DNA of 64,000 nucleotides. Origin: Winogradskyella sp. PC-19 (GTDB taxonomy: Bacteria; Bacteroidota; Bacteroidia; Flavobacteriales; Flavobacteriaceae). Numbering within the stretch: the first letter of the stretch is position 1; each line of letters begins with the position of its first letter. Below are positions 8,008 to 15,986 of the stretch, piece after piece. Where the stretch lies: NCBI RefSeq assembly GCF_002163855.1, contig NZ_CP019332.1, positions 1,715,145-1,779,144 of the forward strand. Direction: 5' to 3'. Under the pieces are notes generated by a model. The model was not told where the DNA came from and made no database searches. It was given only the letters and a program-made list of their open reading frames with translations. The position numbers and the translations under genes are program-made.

Positions 8008-9066
8008 ATGTATATAACACCTTACATGTTAGGTTATTCAGGATGGTATTCAGATAATTTAAGAGTCAATATTTTATTCTTTAAACCATATACAGCGGAT
8101 ATTCTATTCTTTATACCGTTTATGCAAGTTTTGTTGATTGGACCTGTCGTTTACTTTTACACCAAGAGTATATTAAACAAAAGTTTTAAGCTTACAAAAA
8201 CAGATTATATTCATTTTATTCCAACTATATTATATGCGATATATAGCTTAATCGTTTTTATTACTGACAAACTTATTTTAGACGAATACTACTTTTATGC
8301 CGATGGTAGAGATAAAGATTTAGCCAATTGGTATCAAATAACTGGACTCATATCAATGGCATTTTATCTTCTTTTAAGCCTTCGCTATTATTTTGACTAC
8401 AGAAAACTACTTTTTGAAAAAGTGAGTTATGCTGACACCTTACTTTTTAAATGGATTCGAAATTTCATGATAGCTTTTTTAAGCATTCTAATATTGAGAG
8501 TGTTATTTTTTATTATTAATCCCGAATGGGGAAATTTTGGAAGCCAATTTTGGCATTATATAGCATTCTCATTTATATTTTATTATATAGCAGTAACTGG
8601 ATATGGCCATGTTATAAAACAAACAACGTTAAGAAATGAAAAATTAAAAGTCATCAATGTTTTTGATGATGAAAATTCAATTTTAAAAAAAGATTCTAAA
8701 ACAAATACTACTGAACCAGACACTTTAAAATGGAGAGAAAAACTTTCAAATTTAATGATTGAAAAAAATCTATTCGAAAATCCTCGTTTAACACTTTTGG
8801 ACGTGGCAAATGAATTAGGCACCACATCAAAGACTATATCTTCGGTTGTTAATTCTGGTTTTAATATGAATTTCAATGATTTTGTAAACCATTTTAGAAT
8901 TGAAGCTGTAAAAGACAAGTTAAATAAGGGTGAGCAATCGACTTCTACTCTTTTAGGGATAGCATTAGATTGCGGCTTTAATAGTAAAGCCACTTTTAAC
9001 AGAGCTTTTAAGAAAAGTATGTCTCTGTCTCCCAAGGCTTATTTAGATGAATTGACTAAAAAATAG
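8008..9066 (+). CDS. Membrane-bound AraC-family transcriptional regulator (N-terminus probably extends upstream to about 7843)
   Basis: Several N-terminal membrane helices are followed by a C-terminal AraC-type double helix-turn-helix (about residues 250-350, with ALDCGFNSKATFNRAFKK). Such proteins probably sense a membrane or outside signal. The first ATG is at 8008, but the same frame is open for about 60 codons upstream and encodes a plausible first membrane helix (SSLLLIFFFHGIVFSFLLL). There is no ATG, GTG or TTG before the upstream stop, and ATC at 7843 or ATA at 7828 are the only near-start codons. The next gene, a serine hydrolase on the same strand, is a possible target. Confidence 0.8.
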   Translation: MYITPYMLGYSGWYSDNLRVNILFFKPYTADILFFIPFMQVLLIGPVVYFYTKSILNKSFKLTKTDYIHFIPTILYAIYSLIVFITDKLILDEYYFYADGRDKDLANWYQITGLISMAFYLLLSLRYYFDYRKLLFEKVSYADTLLFKWIRNFMIAFLSILILRVLFFIINPEWGNFGSQFWHYIAFSFIFYYIAVTGYGHVIKQTTLRNEKLKVINVFDDENSILKKDSKTNTTEPDTLKWREKLSNLMIEKNLFENPRLTLLDVANELGTTSKTISSVVNSGFNMNFNDFVNHFRIEAVKDKLNKGEQSTSTLLGIALDCGFNSKATFNRAFKKSMSLSPKAYLDELTKK

Positions 9067-9135
9067 GTCTCAAATCAAGATTTGAAGCGTTTGACATGGG
9101 TTTTTACTAGACTTTTGCTTTAATAAAAATTCATC

Positions 9136-11247
9136 ATGAAAAAAAACATCACATTACTTGCCGTACTATTTTCAATTTCACTAATTGCTCAACAGCAAAT
9201 ACAACAAATAGATTCAATCATTAACTCAAAAGTTAATGAGAACGACCCTGGTTTGGCTGTTGGTATTATTAAAGATGGTACCATTATTTATGAAAAATAT
9301 CTTGGTTTAGCTAACCTTCAGCATCAAGTAAAGTTTGATGAAAAAACAAGATCAAATATTGCATCTACAGCAAAACAGTTTACAGCGTTAATGATTTTGG
9401 ATTTACAGTTAAAGAATAAACTGAATTTAGAAGATGACATCAGAAAATACCTTCCACAACTTTATGAAAATGTTTCTGATGAAATTAAAATTAAACATCT
9501 CTTGAATCATACAAGTGGTATTAGAGATTATGTAGAATTATTAGATTTAGAAGGTGATGTTTGGTGGAAAAGATTTGGATTTGGTAATGATGATATTCTA
9601 GAGCTATTAGAAAATCAAGTAGATTTAGGATTTAAACCAGGTTCAAAATACAGTTACAGCAATTCTAACTACAATGTACTTACTAAAGTTATTGAAAAAA
9701 TAACAGGAGAAACTTTTAATAATTATTCTAAAACGTTCTTTGAAAGCTTAGGAATGAACGAAACCTCTTTTGTAGAAAGATATATGAAAGTCATTCCTAA
9801 TAGAGCAAATCCTTATTCTGATTGGGGAAGAGGAGAATGGTGGGAAGTACCAACTGTAACTAAAACTAATGGCGAAGGTTTTTTGTACACAACATTAAAA
9901 GACCAATTAAAGTATGAGATTGCAGTTCAAAACGCAAAAAGAGATAAAAATCTTCTTTTAATTGAAAGTCAAAAACCAATACCTAATAGTAAAATTAAAA
10001 CTTATGGTTTTGGTTTAGAACTAGAAGATAGATTCGGTAGAACTGCGGTCCACCATTCTGGAGGAACATATGGCTTTCACTCACAAACATATCGTTTTCC
10101 TGAAGATAATCTAACCATTTTTGCAATGAGTAATAATGGTAATATTAGTACTAATTTAATTGCACAAAGTATAGCAAAGTTGTTGCTGCCAAAGTCAACT
10201 CAAAAACCGAAATATGATTCAAAATTTTATGAAGTAAAGAATCTAAAAGATAAGGTGACTATTTTAGGAAAATACATTTATCCAAATAAAGATAAAATAG
10301 TTGAAATCATTGATGAAGAAGGTAAAATATTTTGGAAAGAGCGAAGCTTTACTGTAGGAATAGTGTCTGAGGATAAAAATGTATTTTCTTTCACAAACGA
10401 CCCAAAATTAAAAGTTGTTTTTGATGAAAATCAAATGACAGAATATTATACTTCAGGTAAAACTATGATTTACAAAAGAATTAAGGAATCATCAAGGTCC
10501 TTAAATGATTTAGAGGCCTTGGTTGGCACATATAATAACGAGGAATTATCGATAAATTTCGAACTAAAATTGACCAGAGACAACACCTTACAATTTAAAC
10601 TATCAACCAATAAAGAGTTTAACGATGTCAGAGTATATAATCAAGCATATTTACAGGTAAATAACTTTTTTTTGAAAGTAAAAGAAGACCAATTTAATAG
10701 AGTTACAGATATAATACTTACATATGGTAGAGCAAAAAACATTAGATTCAATAAAAAAACGAACCTAAAATTTCAGCCTAAAATTGAAATTGAAGATGGC
10801 TCTATTAGTGTCACCACAATTGGCTCAAGAAATGGTGATACATCAGACATTCTATTAACTAAAAACTATCCTAACGGAAATGAAATATGGTCTAAACGTT
10901 TAGGAGGAAGCAGCTGGGACAAAGCAAGTTCAATAATTGCTACAGAAGATGGGTATTTAATTATTGGCTCGACAAGCTCTTATGGGAATGGTAACTACGA
11001 TATGTATGTTATTAAAACCGATAAAAAAGGAAATCAAATTTGGCAAAATACTTATGGTGATTTTTATAATGAATATGGATATTCTGCTGAAATGACTGAT
11101 ACCGGTTATTTAATAAAAGGAACAGTTCAAAACTGCACGTCCAACTCAGATATTTTTAATAGAAAATGTACAACCAGTGTTTGGTTTGTGTCTATAGATG
11201 ATAAAGGCAAAGAGTTATCTAATGAAATTTTAGAAAGTATGGAGTAA
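9136..11247 (+). CDS. Secreted serine hydrolase, beta-lactamase/class C family, with long C-terminal extension
   Basis: Has an N-terminal signal peptide (MKKNITLLAVLFSISLIAQ). The serine beta-lactamase-like domain spans about residues 25-350: the catalytic SxxK is STAK at 77-80, the YxN is YSN in KYSYSNSNYN, and the third motif is HSGGTYGF. About 200 residues of lipocalin-like strands follow. Then comes a repeat region near 600-660 (GGSSWDKASSIIATEDGYL, then NTYGDFYNEYGYSAE), which resembles delta-60 or SBBP-type beta-propeller repeats. At 703 residues it is much longer than a plain hydrolase. The substrate may be a peptide or ester; beta-lactam resistance is not implied. No T9SS tail is seen. 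Confidence 0.8.
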   Translation: MKKNITLLAVLFSISLIAQQQIQQIDSIINSKVNENDPGLAVGIIKDGTIIYEKYLGLANLQHQVKFDEKTRSNIASTAKQFTALMILDLQLKNKLNLEDDIRKYLPQLYENVSDEIKIKHLLNHTSGIRDYVELLDLEGDVWWKRFGFGNDDILELLENQVDLGFKPGSKYSYSNSNYNVLTKVIEKITGETFNNYSKTFFESLGMNETSFVERYMKVIPNRANPYSDWGRGEWWEVPTVTKTNGEGFLYTTLKDQLKYEIAVQNAKRDKNLLLIESQKPIPNSKIKTYGFGLELEDRFGRTAVHHSGGTYGFHSQTYRFPEDNLTIFAMSNNGNISTNLIAQSIAKLLLPKSTQKPKYDSKFYEVKNLKDKVTILGKYIYPNKDKIVEIIDEEGKIFWKERSFTVGIVSEDKNVFSFTNDPKLKVVFDENQMTEYYTSGKTMIYKRIKESSRSLNDLEALVGTYNNEELSINFELKLTRDNTLQFKLSTNKEFNDVRVYNQAYLQVNNFFLKVKEDQFNRVTDIILTYGRAKNIRFNKKTNLKFQPKIEIEDGSISVTTIGSRNGDTSDILLTKNYPNGNEIWSKRLGGSSWDKASSIIATEDGYLIIGSTSSYGNGNYDMYVIKTDKKGNQIWQNTYGDFYNEYGYSAEMTDTGYLIKGTVQNCTSNSDIFNRKCTTSVWFVSIDDKGKELSNEILESME

Positions 11248-11257
11248 GCACTTACCG

Positions 11258-12106
11258 TTATTGAGAAATTACAAGTTTATAACCAATTCCGTGAACATTT
11301 TCAATAATTACAGAGTCATCCTCTTTAAGTTTCTTACGTAATTTTGAAATAAACGTATCCAAGCTTCTACCTACGATAACACCATTGTCTTCCCATACAC
11401 GTTTTGTTAGCTCATCTCGTGTCACAATCTGATTAGGACTAGCTACTAAAATAGCCAAAAGCTCACACTCCTTTTTAGACAGCGTTATCTCTTCAGCTTC
11501 TTTAATTAGTTTATTATGTATTTCGTAAAACTTATATTTTCCAATAGCGATGAAGTTTTCTTCGATCCTTTTTTCTGAAGTCTTTTTCATTTTAAAAATA
11601 CCAAAGGCTACAAAACCAATAGTGATAAATCCAAAAATAAAGACTATAATTTCTCTTGAAAAAGTTGATGCAGAATCCTTAATAAATCGGGCTTCAATAT
11701 AATAACACTCAAAAGGTAATTCTCTACTTATACAAGGTATAATGGTTTTGTCTTCATTTGCACTCATTTGGTAGCTGTAGGCAACCTCATCATCTTTACA
11801 TTGTAAAACTTCTACACGATAGTGATTTGGAAGTTCTGACTTTTCAAAATTTTTGCGAATAATCGTAACTAAGCTATCTGGACTAAATGACAAATTTTTC
11901 TGAAAAGATAAACGATACTTCAATGGTGTAATCGCTTTGATAGGTAAGACTAAAGATGTTGAATCTTGATTAGCAAGTAGTAATTGATTCCCAACCTCTC
12001 GCATAGAAATTTTCACAGTTTCTTCTAATTCTTCATATTCATTATTTGAACAAGAAAAAATTAGAAACAGGAAACAAATAACAGTATAGTTTATAAGGCT
12101 TTTCAT
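11258..12106 (-). CDS. ToxR-like membrane-anchored winged-helix transcriptional regulator
   Basis: A 282-residue one-component regulator in unusual order. It has an N-terminal signal with a lipobox-like LIFSC, an extracytoplasmic sensor region (about 20-150), one membrane helix (about 155-175, IIVFIFGFITIGFVAFGIF), and a C-terminal OmpR-type winged helix (KKECELLAILVASPNQIVTRDEL; VGRSLDTFISKLRKKL). ATG at 12106 is chosen because it opens a clean signal sequence; an in-frame codon further up at 12124 adds only six residues. It is divergent from yceI, with direct repeats in the shared region that could be its operator. Confidence 0.8.
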   Translation of the reverse strand: MKSLINYTVICFLFLIFSCSNNEYEELEETVKISMREVGNQLLLANQDSTSLVLPIKAITPLKYRLSFQKNLSFSPDSLVTIIRKNFEKSELPNHYRVEVLQCKDDEVAYSYQMSANEDKTIIPCISRELPFECYYIEARFIKDSASTFSREIIVFIFGFITIGFVAFGIFKMKKTSEKRIEENFIAIGKYKFYEIHNKLIKEAEEITLSKKECELLAILVASPNQIVTRDELTKRVWEDNGVIVGRSLDTFISKLRKKLKEDDSVIIENVHGIGYKLVISQ

Positions 12107-12134
12107 ATTGCTGGTAAATAACACAAAATTTCAC

Positions 12135-12178
12135 GACATTTTACAAGTCTTGACACTTCTTTTACACTTTTTTGACAT
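12135..12178. promoter_or_regulatory. Direct repeats between the ToxR-like regulator and yceI
   Basis: TTTTACA occurs at 12139 and 12160 (21 bp apart) and TTGACA at 12150 and 12172 (22 bp apart). Two copies spaced by about two helical turns is the pattern bound by OmpR/ToxR-type winged helices. The assignment as an operator is inferred. Confidence 0.4.
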
Positions 12179-12221
12179 TCTGAAGCATTGCTACTTCTAG
12201 TTTTACCAAAAAATAATAATC

Positions 12222-12797
12222 ATGAAAAAATTATCAATTACATTATTAGTCCTGTTCATTAGTGCAGTAAACCTAGCTCAAGAAAAATTAGATGTTAACA
12301 CCTCTAAAAGTTCTATTAAATGGAATGGCGAATACGCTTTTTATTTTGGAGGACATAATGGTGTTATCAATTTAAAACAAGGTCATTTCATTAAAACCAA
12401 AGGAAAAATAACTGGAGGAGAATTTATTATAGATATGACATCTATTAAAAGTTTAGACATAGATGATGAAAAAGGTCGTGCTAGTTTAGACAAGCATTTA
12501 AAGGACAAAGATTTTTTTGAAGTCAATAAATTTCCTATCGCTAAGCTTGTATTTACAGATGTTATTTATGAAACAAATAACGAGCTTAAAATTTATGCTA
12601 ACCTTACAATAAAAGAGATAACAAGTTCTATTAATTTTAGAGCAGAAATTAATTTTGAAAAAGAAGAAATGACTACCAAATTTAAAATAGACCGTACTAT
12701 TTGGGGAGTAACTTATAATTCAAAAGAAATTGAAGGAAAACTTAAGGATGGCTTAATTTCTGATGCGATTGGCTTTGAAGTTAAACTTAATCTCTAA
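12222..12797 (+). CDS. YceI-family periplasmic protein
   Basis: A 191-residue secreted protein with a signal peptide (about residues 1-19, ending NLAQ) and a lipocalin-like YceI domain known to bind polyisoprenoids. Typical strands are seen: NTSKSSIKWNGEY, GGEFIIDMTSIKS and NKFPIAKLVFTDV. It is divergent from the ToxR-like regulator and may be controlled by it. Its 3' end overlaps the convergent LD-carboxypeptidase gene by 11 bp. Confidence 0.88.
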   Translation: MKKLSITLLVLFISAVNLAQEKLDVNTSKSSIKWNGEYAFYFGGHNGVINLKQGHFIKTKGKITGGEFIIDMTSIKSLDIDDEKGRASLDKHLKDKDFFEVNKFPIAKLVFTDVIYETNNELKIYANLTIKEITSSINFRAEINFEKEEMTTKFKIDRTIWGVTYNSKEIEGKLKDGLISDAIGFEVKLNL

Positions 12798-13800
12798 ATA
12801 CTACGCTTGAATTAGCTTTGGTAACGGTCAAATCAACCGTTTTACCCAAAACTAAAGCTCGATTGTCTTTTTCGTGACCTGCAGGCATGTTAAAGGCTAT
12901 TGGAAAATCGTAATCTGATAAGGCATCTAAAATTAGTTGTTCAACAGAAGTACCCCAAAGGGTTGTGTTCTTTCTCATTTTGGACATGTCGCCAACAACT
13001 AATCCTTTTAGATTATCAAAATAGCCAGCGCGTTTCATACTTTGCAACATACGATCAATGTGATATTTATATTCACCAATTTCTTCAATAAACAGGATTT
13101 TTCCAGAAGTGTCAATACTAGTTTCAGAACCTAACATTGTATGTAATATAGTTAGATTTCCACCAACTAATTGACCCTCAGAATTTCCTACTCTATTATA
13201 TTCAGAACCTTTTAGATTATAATTCACTGGTTTGCCAAACAAAGTAGATTTAAAGGTGTCTAAAGAGTTTTTAATCTCGCTCAAATCTTTTGTCAAACTT
13301 ACACACATTAACCCATGTATTGACTGAAATCCTTTGTTATGAAATTGGTTATGCAAAGCTGTAATATCACTGTATCCTATAAGCCATTTCGGATTTTGCT
13401 TAAATTTTGAATAATCCAATTTATCTAATATTCTAACCGTACCATAGCCTCCACGAGCGCACCAAATGGCACTAATTTTTGGGTCATCCATTGCTTTTTG
13501 AAAATCCTCACAGCGCTGCTCATCGGTTCCTGCAAAATGATTATCTTTACTAAATACATGCTTTCCAACAACAGTATTTAATCCCCAACTTTTTAACAAA
13601 TCTACAGCTTGTTTAACCTCTCGTTGTCTGTTTTTTAATATCCCTGATGGTGCTACAATTGCAACTGTGTCACCAGCTTTTAAAAATTTTGGCTGAATCA
13701 TTTCAGTATTTTGTTTTGAAGAATTTTGAGCATAAAAATTCGTTTTAAAAGCAAAACACACCATTAAAAATATAATCAATATTTTACCTCTCAAAATCAT
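12787..13800 (-). CDS. LD-carboxypeptidase, peptidase family S66
   Basis: Cleaves the terminal D-Ala from muropeptide tetrapeptides during murein recycling, as established for family S66. Its 337 residues include a signal peptide (about 1-24), KAGDTVAIVAPSG, the conserved CARGGYG, the catalytic Ser in GYSDITALH, a Glu in FIEEIGEYKYHIDRML, and the late His in PAGHEKDNRAL. The signal peptide suggests periplasmic action, unlike cytoplasmic E. coli LdcA. Convergent with yceI. Confidence 0.9.
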   Translation of the reverse strand: MILRGKILIIFLMVCFAFKTNFYAQNSSKQNTEMIQPKFLKAGDTVAIVAPSGILKNRQREVKQAVDLLKSWGLNTVVGKHVFSKDNHFAGTDEQRCEDFQKAMDDPKISAIWCARGGYGTVRILDKLDYSKFKQNPKWLIGYSDITALHNQFHNKGFQSIHGLMCVSLTKDLSEIKNSLDTFKSTLFGKPVNYNLKGSEYNRVGNSEGQLVGGNLTILHTMLGSETSIDTSGKILFIEEIGEYKYHIDRMLQSMKRAGYFDNLKGLVVGDMSKMRKNTTLWGTSVEQLILDALSDYDFPIAFNMPAGHEKDNRALVLGKTVDLTVTKANSSVVFRD

Positions 13801-13854
13801 AGAAAATGCTTTTTGTAAATGTACATTTTTTTTCTAAATCGCCTTTATATTGTG

Positions 13855-13862
13855 TACTTTTG
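13855..13862 (+). promoter_or_regulatory. Putative -7 box of metG
   Basis: TACTTTTG matches TAnnTTTG perfectly, 23 bp before the metG ATG. Confidence 0.5.
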
Positions 13863-13885
13863 TAGCTTGTTAAAAATGAAATTTT

Positions 13886-15934
13886 ATGTCTAAAAGATAT
13901 ACCATAACAGCAGCATTACCATATACCAACGGACCAATACATATTGGTCATTTGGCTGGAGTTTATGTGCCTGCAGATGTTTATTCAAGATACTTAAGAC
14001 TTACAGGTAACGATGTTGCTTTTATTTGTGGTAGTGACGAACATGGTGTACCAATTACCATTAAAGCAAAAAAAGAAGGTGTAACACCGCAAGATATTGT
14101 CGATAAATTTCACGGTATTATAAAGCAATCTTTTGAGGATTTTGGTATTTCATTTGATAATTATTCGCGAACTAGTGCTAAAATTCATCATGAAACGGCA
14201 TCAGATTTTTTTAAGACCTTATATGACAAAAATGAATTTGTAGAAGAAGTTTCAGAGCAATTTTACGATGCCGAAGCAGACCAGTTTTTAGCAGATCGTT
14301 TTATTGTTGGCACGTGTCCAAAGTGTGGTTATGAAGAAAGTTATGGTGATCAATGTGAAAACTGCGGAACAAGTCATAACGCAACGGATTTAATAAACCC
14401 AAAATCGGCCATTACAGGTAATACACCAACACTAAAAGAAACCAAACACTGGTTTCTACCTTTAAACAAACATGAAGAATTCTTAAAAGAATGGATTATT
14501 GAAGGTCATAAAAAAGATTGGAAACCTAACGTTTACGGACAAGTAAAAAGTTGGATTGACGATGGATTACGTCCGCGAGCCGTAACCAGAGATTTAGATT
14601 GGGGGATTCCGGTGCCTGTAGAAGATGGAGAAGGTAAAGTCCTTTACGTCTGGTTTGATGCACCAATTGGTTATATATCTGCAACCAAAGAATGGGCAGC
14701 TAAAGAAGGTAAAAACTGGGAAGACTATTGGAAAAAAGATGACACTACTTTAGTCCATTTTATTGGTAAGGATAATATTGTATTTCATTGTATCATTTTT
14801 CCAGCAATGCTTAAAGCTGAAGGTTCTTATATCCTGCCCGAAAATGTACCAGCAAACGAGTTTTTAAATCTTGAAGGTAATAAACTGTCAACTTCAAAAA
14901 ACTGGGCAGTTTGGCTACCTGATTATTTAATAGATTTTCCTAATCAACAAGATGTATTACGATATGCATTAACCGCAAATGCACCAGAAACTAAGGATAA
15001 CGATTTTACCTGGAAAGATTTCCAAGCTAGAAACAACAATGAATTGGTTGCCATATTTGGTAATTTTATTAACCGTGTAGTTGTATTAACCAACAAATAT
15101 TACGACGGTATTGTACCAGAAGCATCTGAGTTAACTTCAATCGACCAAGAGACTTTAGCAGCTGTAAAAGCTTATCCCGCCGTGATTGCAAGTTCTATTG
15201 AGCGTTACCGTTTTAGAGAAGCAAGTCAAGAGCTAATGAACCTAGCAAGACTTGGAAATAAATATTTAGCTGATGAAGAACCATGGAAAACAATTAAAAC
15301 CGACGAAGTAAGAACAAAAACTGTAATGAATATAGCATTACAAATAGCTTCTGCTTTGGCAACCTTGTGCGAACCATTTTTACCTTTTACTTCTAATAAG
15401 CTGAAAGGAATTTTAAATTCTAAAAATAACTCTTGGATAGACATTACAAACAAAAATATTTTAATAGCTGCTGGTCATAAAATCAATAAGGGTGAATTAC
15501 TTTTTTCTAAGATTGAAGACACCCAAATCCAAGTACAGCTAGATAAATTAGAAGCTAGCAAAAAAGCTAATGAAGCGGCAAATAAAGTTGTAGAACCACA
15601 AAAAGAAGAAATAACTTTTGATGATTTCACCAAACTTGACATCAGAGTCGGTACTATAATCGAGGCAGAAAAAATGCCAAAGACTAAAAAACTTTTGGTT
15701 CTTAAAGTAGATACAGGTATTGATACGAGAACTATTGTTTCTGGTATTGCAGAAAGTTTTAAACCTGAAGACGTTATTGGAAAAAAAGTAACTGTTTTGG
15801 TGAATCTTGCACCAAGAAAATTACGTGGTGTCGAAAGTCAAGGTATGATTTTAATGACCGAAGATGAATCTGGTAGCTTAGTTTTTGTTAATCCAGACGT
15901 TGTGGACGTGAATAATGGATTAAAGATTAGTTAA
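13886..15934 (+). CDS. metG: Methionine--tRNA ligase
   Basis: Charges tRNA-Met with methionine. Its 682 residues contain the HIGH motif (HIGH at 19-22), a zinc-binding insertion with CPKC, and a following CENC pair, and the KMSKS equivalent as KLSTSKNW near residue 335. The Met-specific anticodon-binding domain follows. The C-terminal 110 residues form a tRNA-binding/dimerisation domain ([15 protein letters not shown]). Full length, with the C-terminal extension found in many bacterial MetG proteins. Confidence 0.97.
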   Translation: MSKRYTITAALPYTNGPIHIGHLAGVYVPADVYSRYLRLTGNDVAFICGSDEHGVPITIKAKKEGVTPQDIVDKFHGIIKQSFEDFGISFDNYSRTSAKIHHETASDFFKTLYDKNEFVEEVSEQFYDAEADQFLADRFIVGTCPKCGYEESYGDQCENCGTSHNATDLINPKSAITGNTPTLKETKHWFLPLNKHEEFLKEWIIEGHKKDWKPNVYGQVKSWIDDGLRPRAVTRDLDWGIPVPVEDGEGKVLYVWFDAPIGYISATKEWAAKEGKNWEDYWKKDDTTLVHFIGKDNIVFHCIIFPAMLKAEGSYILPENVPANEFLNLEGNKLSTSKNWAVWLPDYLIDFPNQQDVLRYALTANAPETKDNDFTWKDFQARNNNELVAIFGNFINRVVVLTNKYYDGIVPEASELTSIDQETLAAVKAYPAVIASSIERYRFREASQELMNLARLGNKYLADEEPWKTIKTDEVRTKTVMNIALQIASALATLCEPFLPFTSNKLKGILNSKNNSWIDITNKNILIAAGHKINKGELLFSKIEDTQIQVQLDKLEASKKANEAANKVVEPQKEEITFDDFTKLDIRVGTIIEAEKMPKTKKLLVLKVDTGIDTRTIVSGIAESFKPEDVIGKKVTVLVNLAPRKLRGVESQGMILMTEDESGSLVFVNPDVVDVNNGLKIS

Positions 15935-15986
15935 AACTCTAGCTTTTGGAATAGTTTTTGAGGAGTTTTATAAAAAATTTCTGACA

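Noticed and set aside
9136-10200. Possible antibiotic-resistance beta-lactamase
   Set aside because: The SxxK/YxN/HxG pattern also marks esterases and peptidases of the same family. The long extension and context give no support for resistance.
12150-12155. TTGACA as an E. coli-type -35 box of yceI
   Set aside because: There is no matching TATAAT at 17 bp. This lineage uses TAnnTTTG, and the hexamer is part of a repeat.
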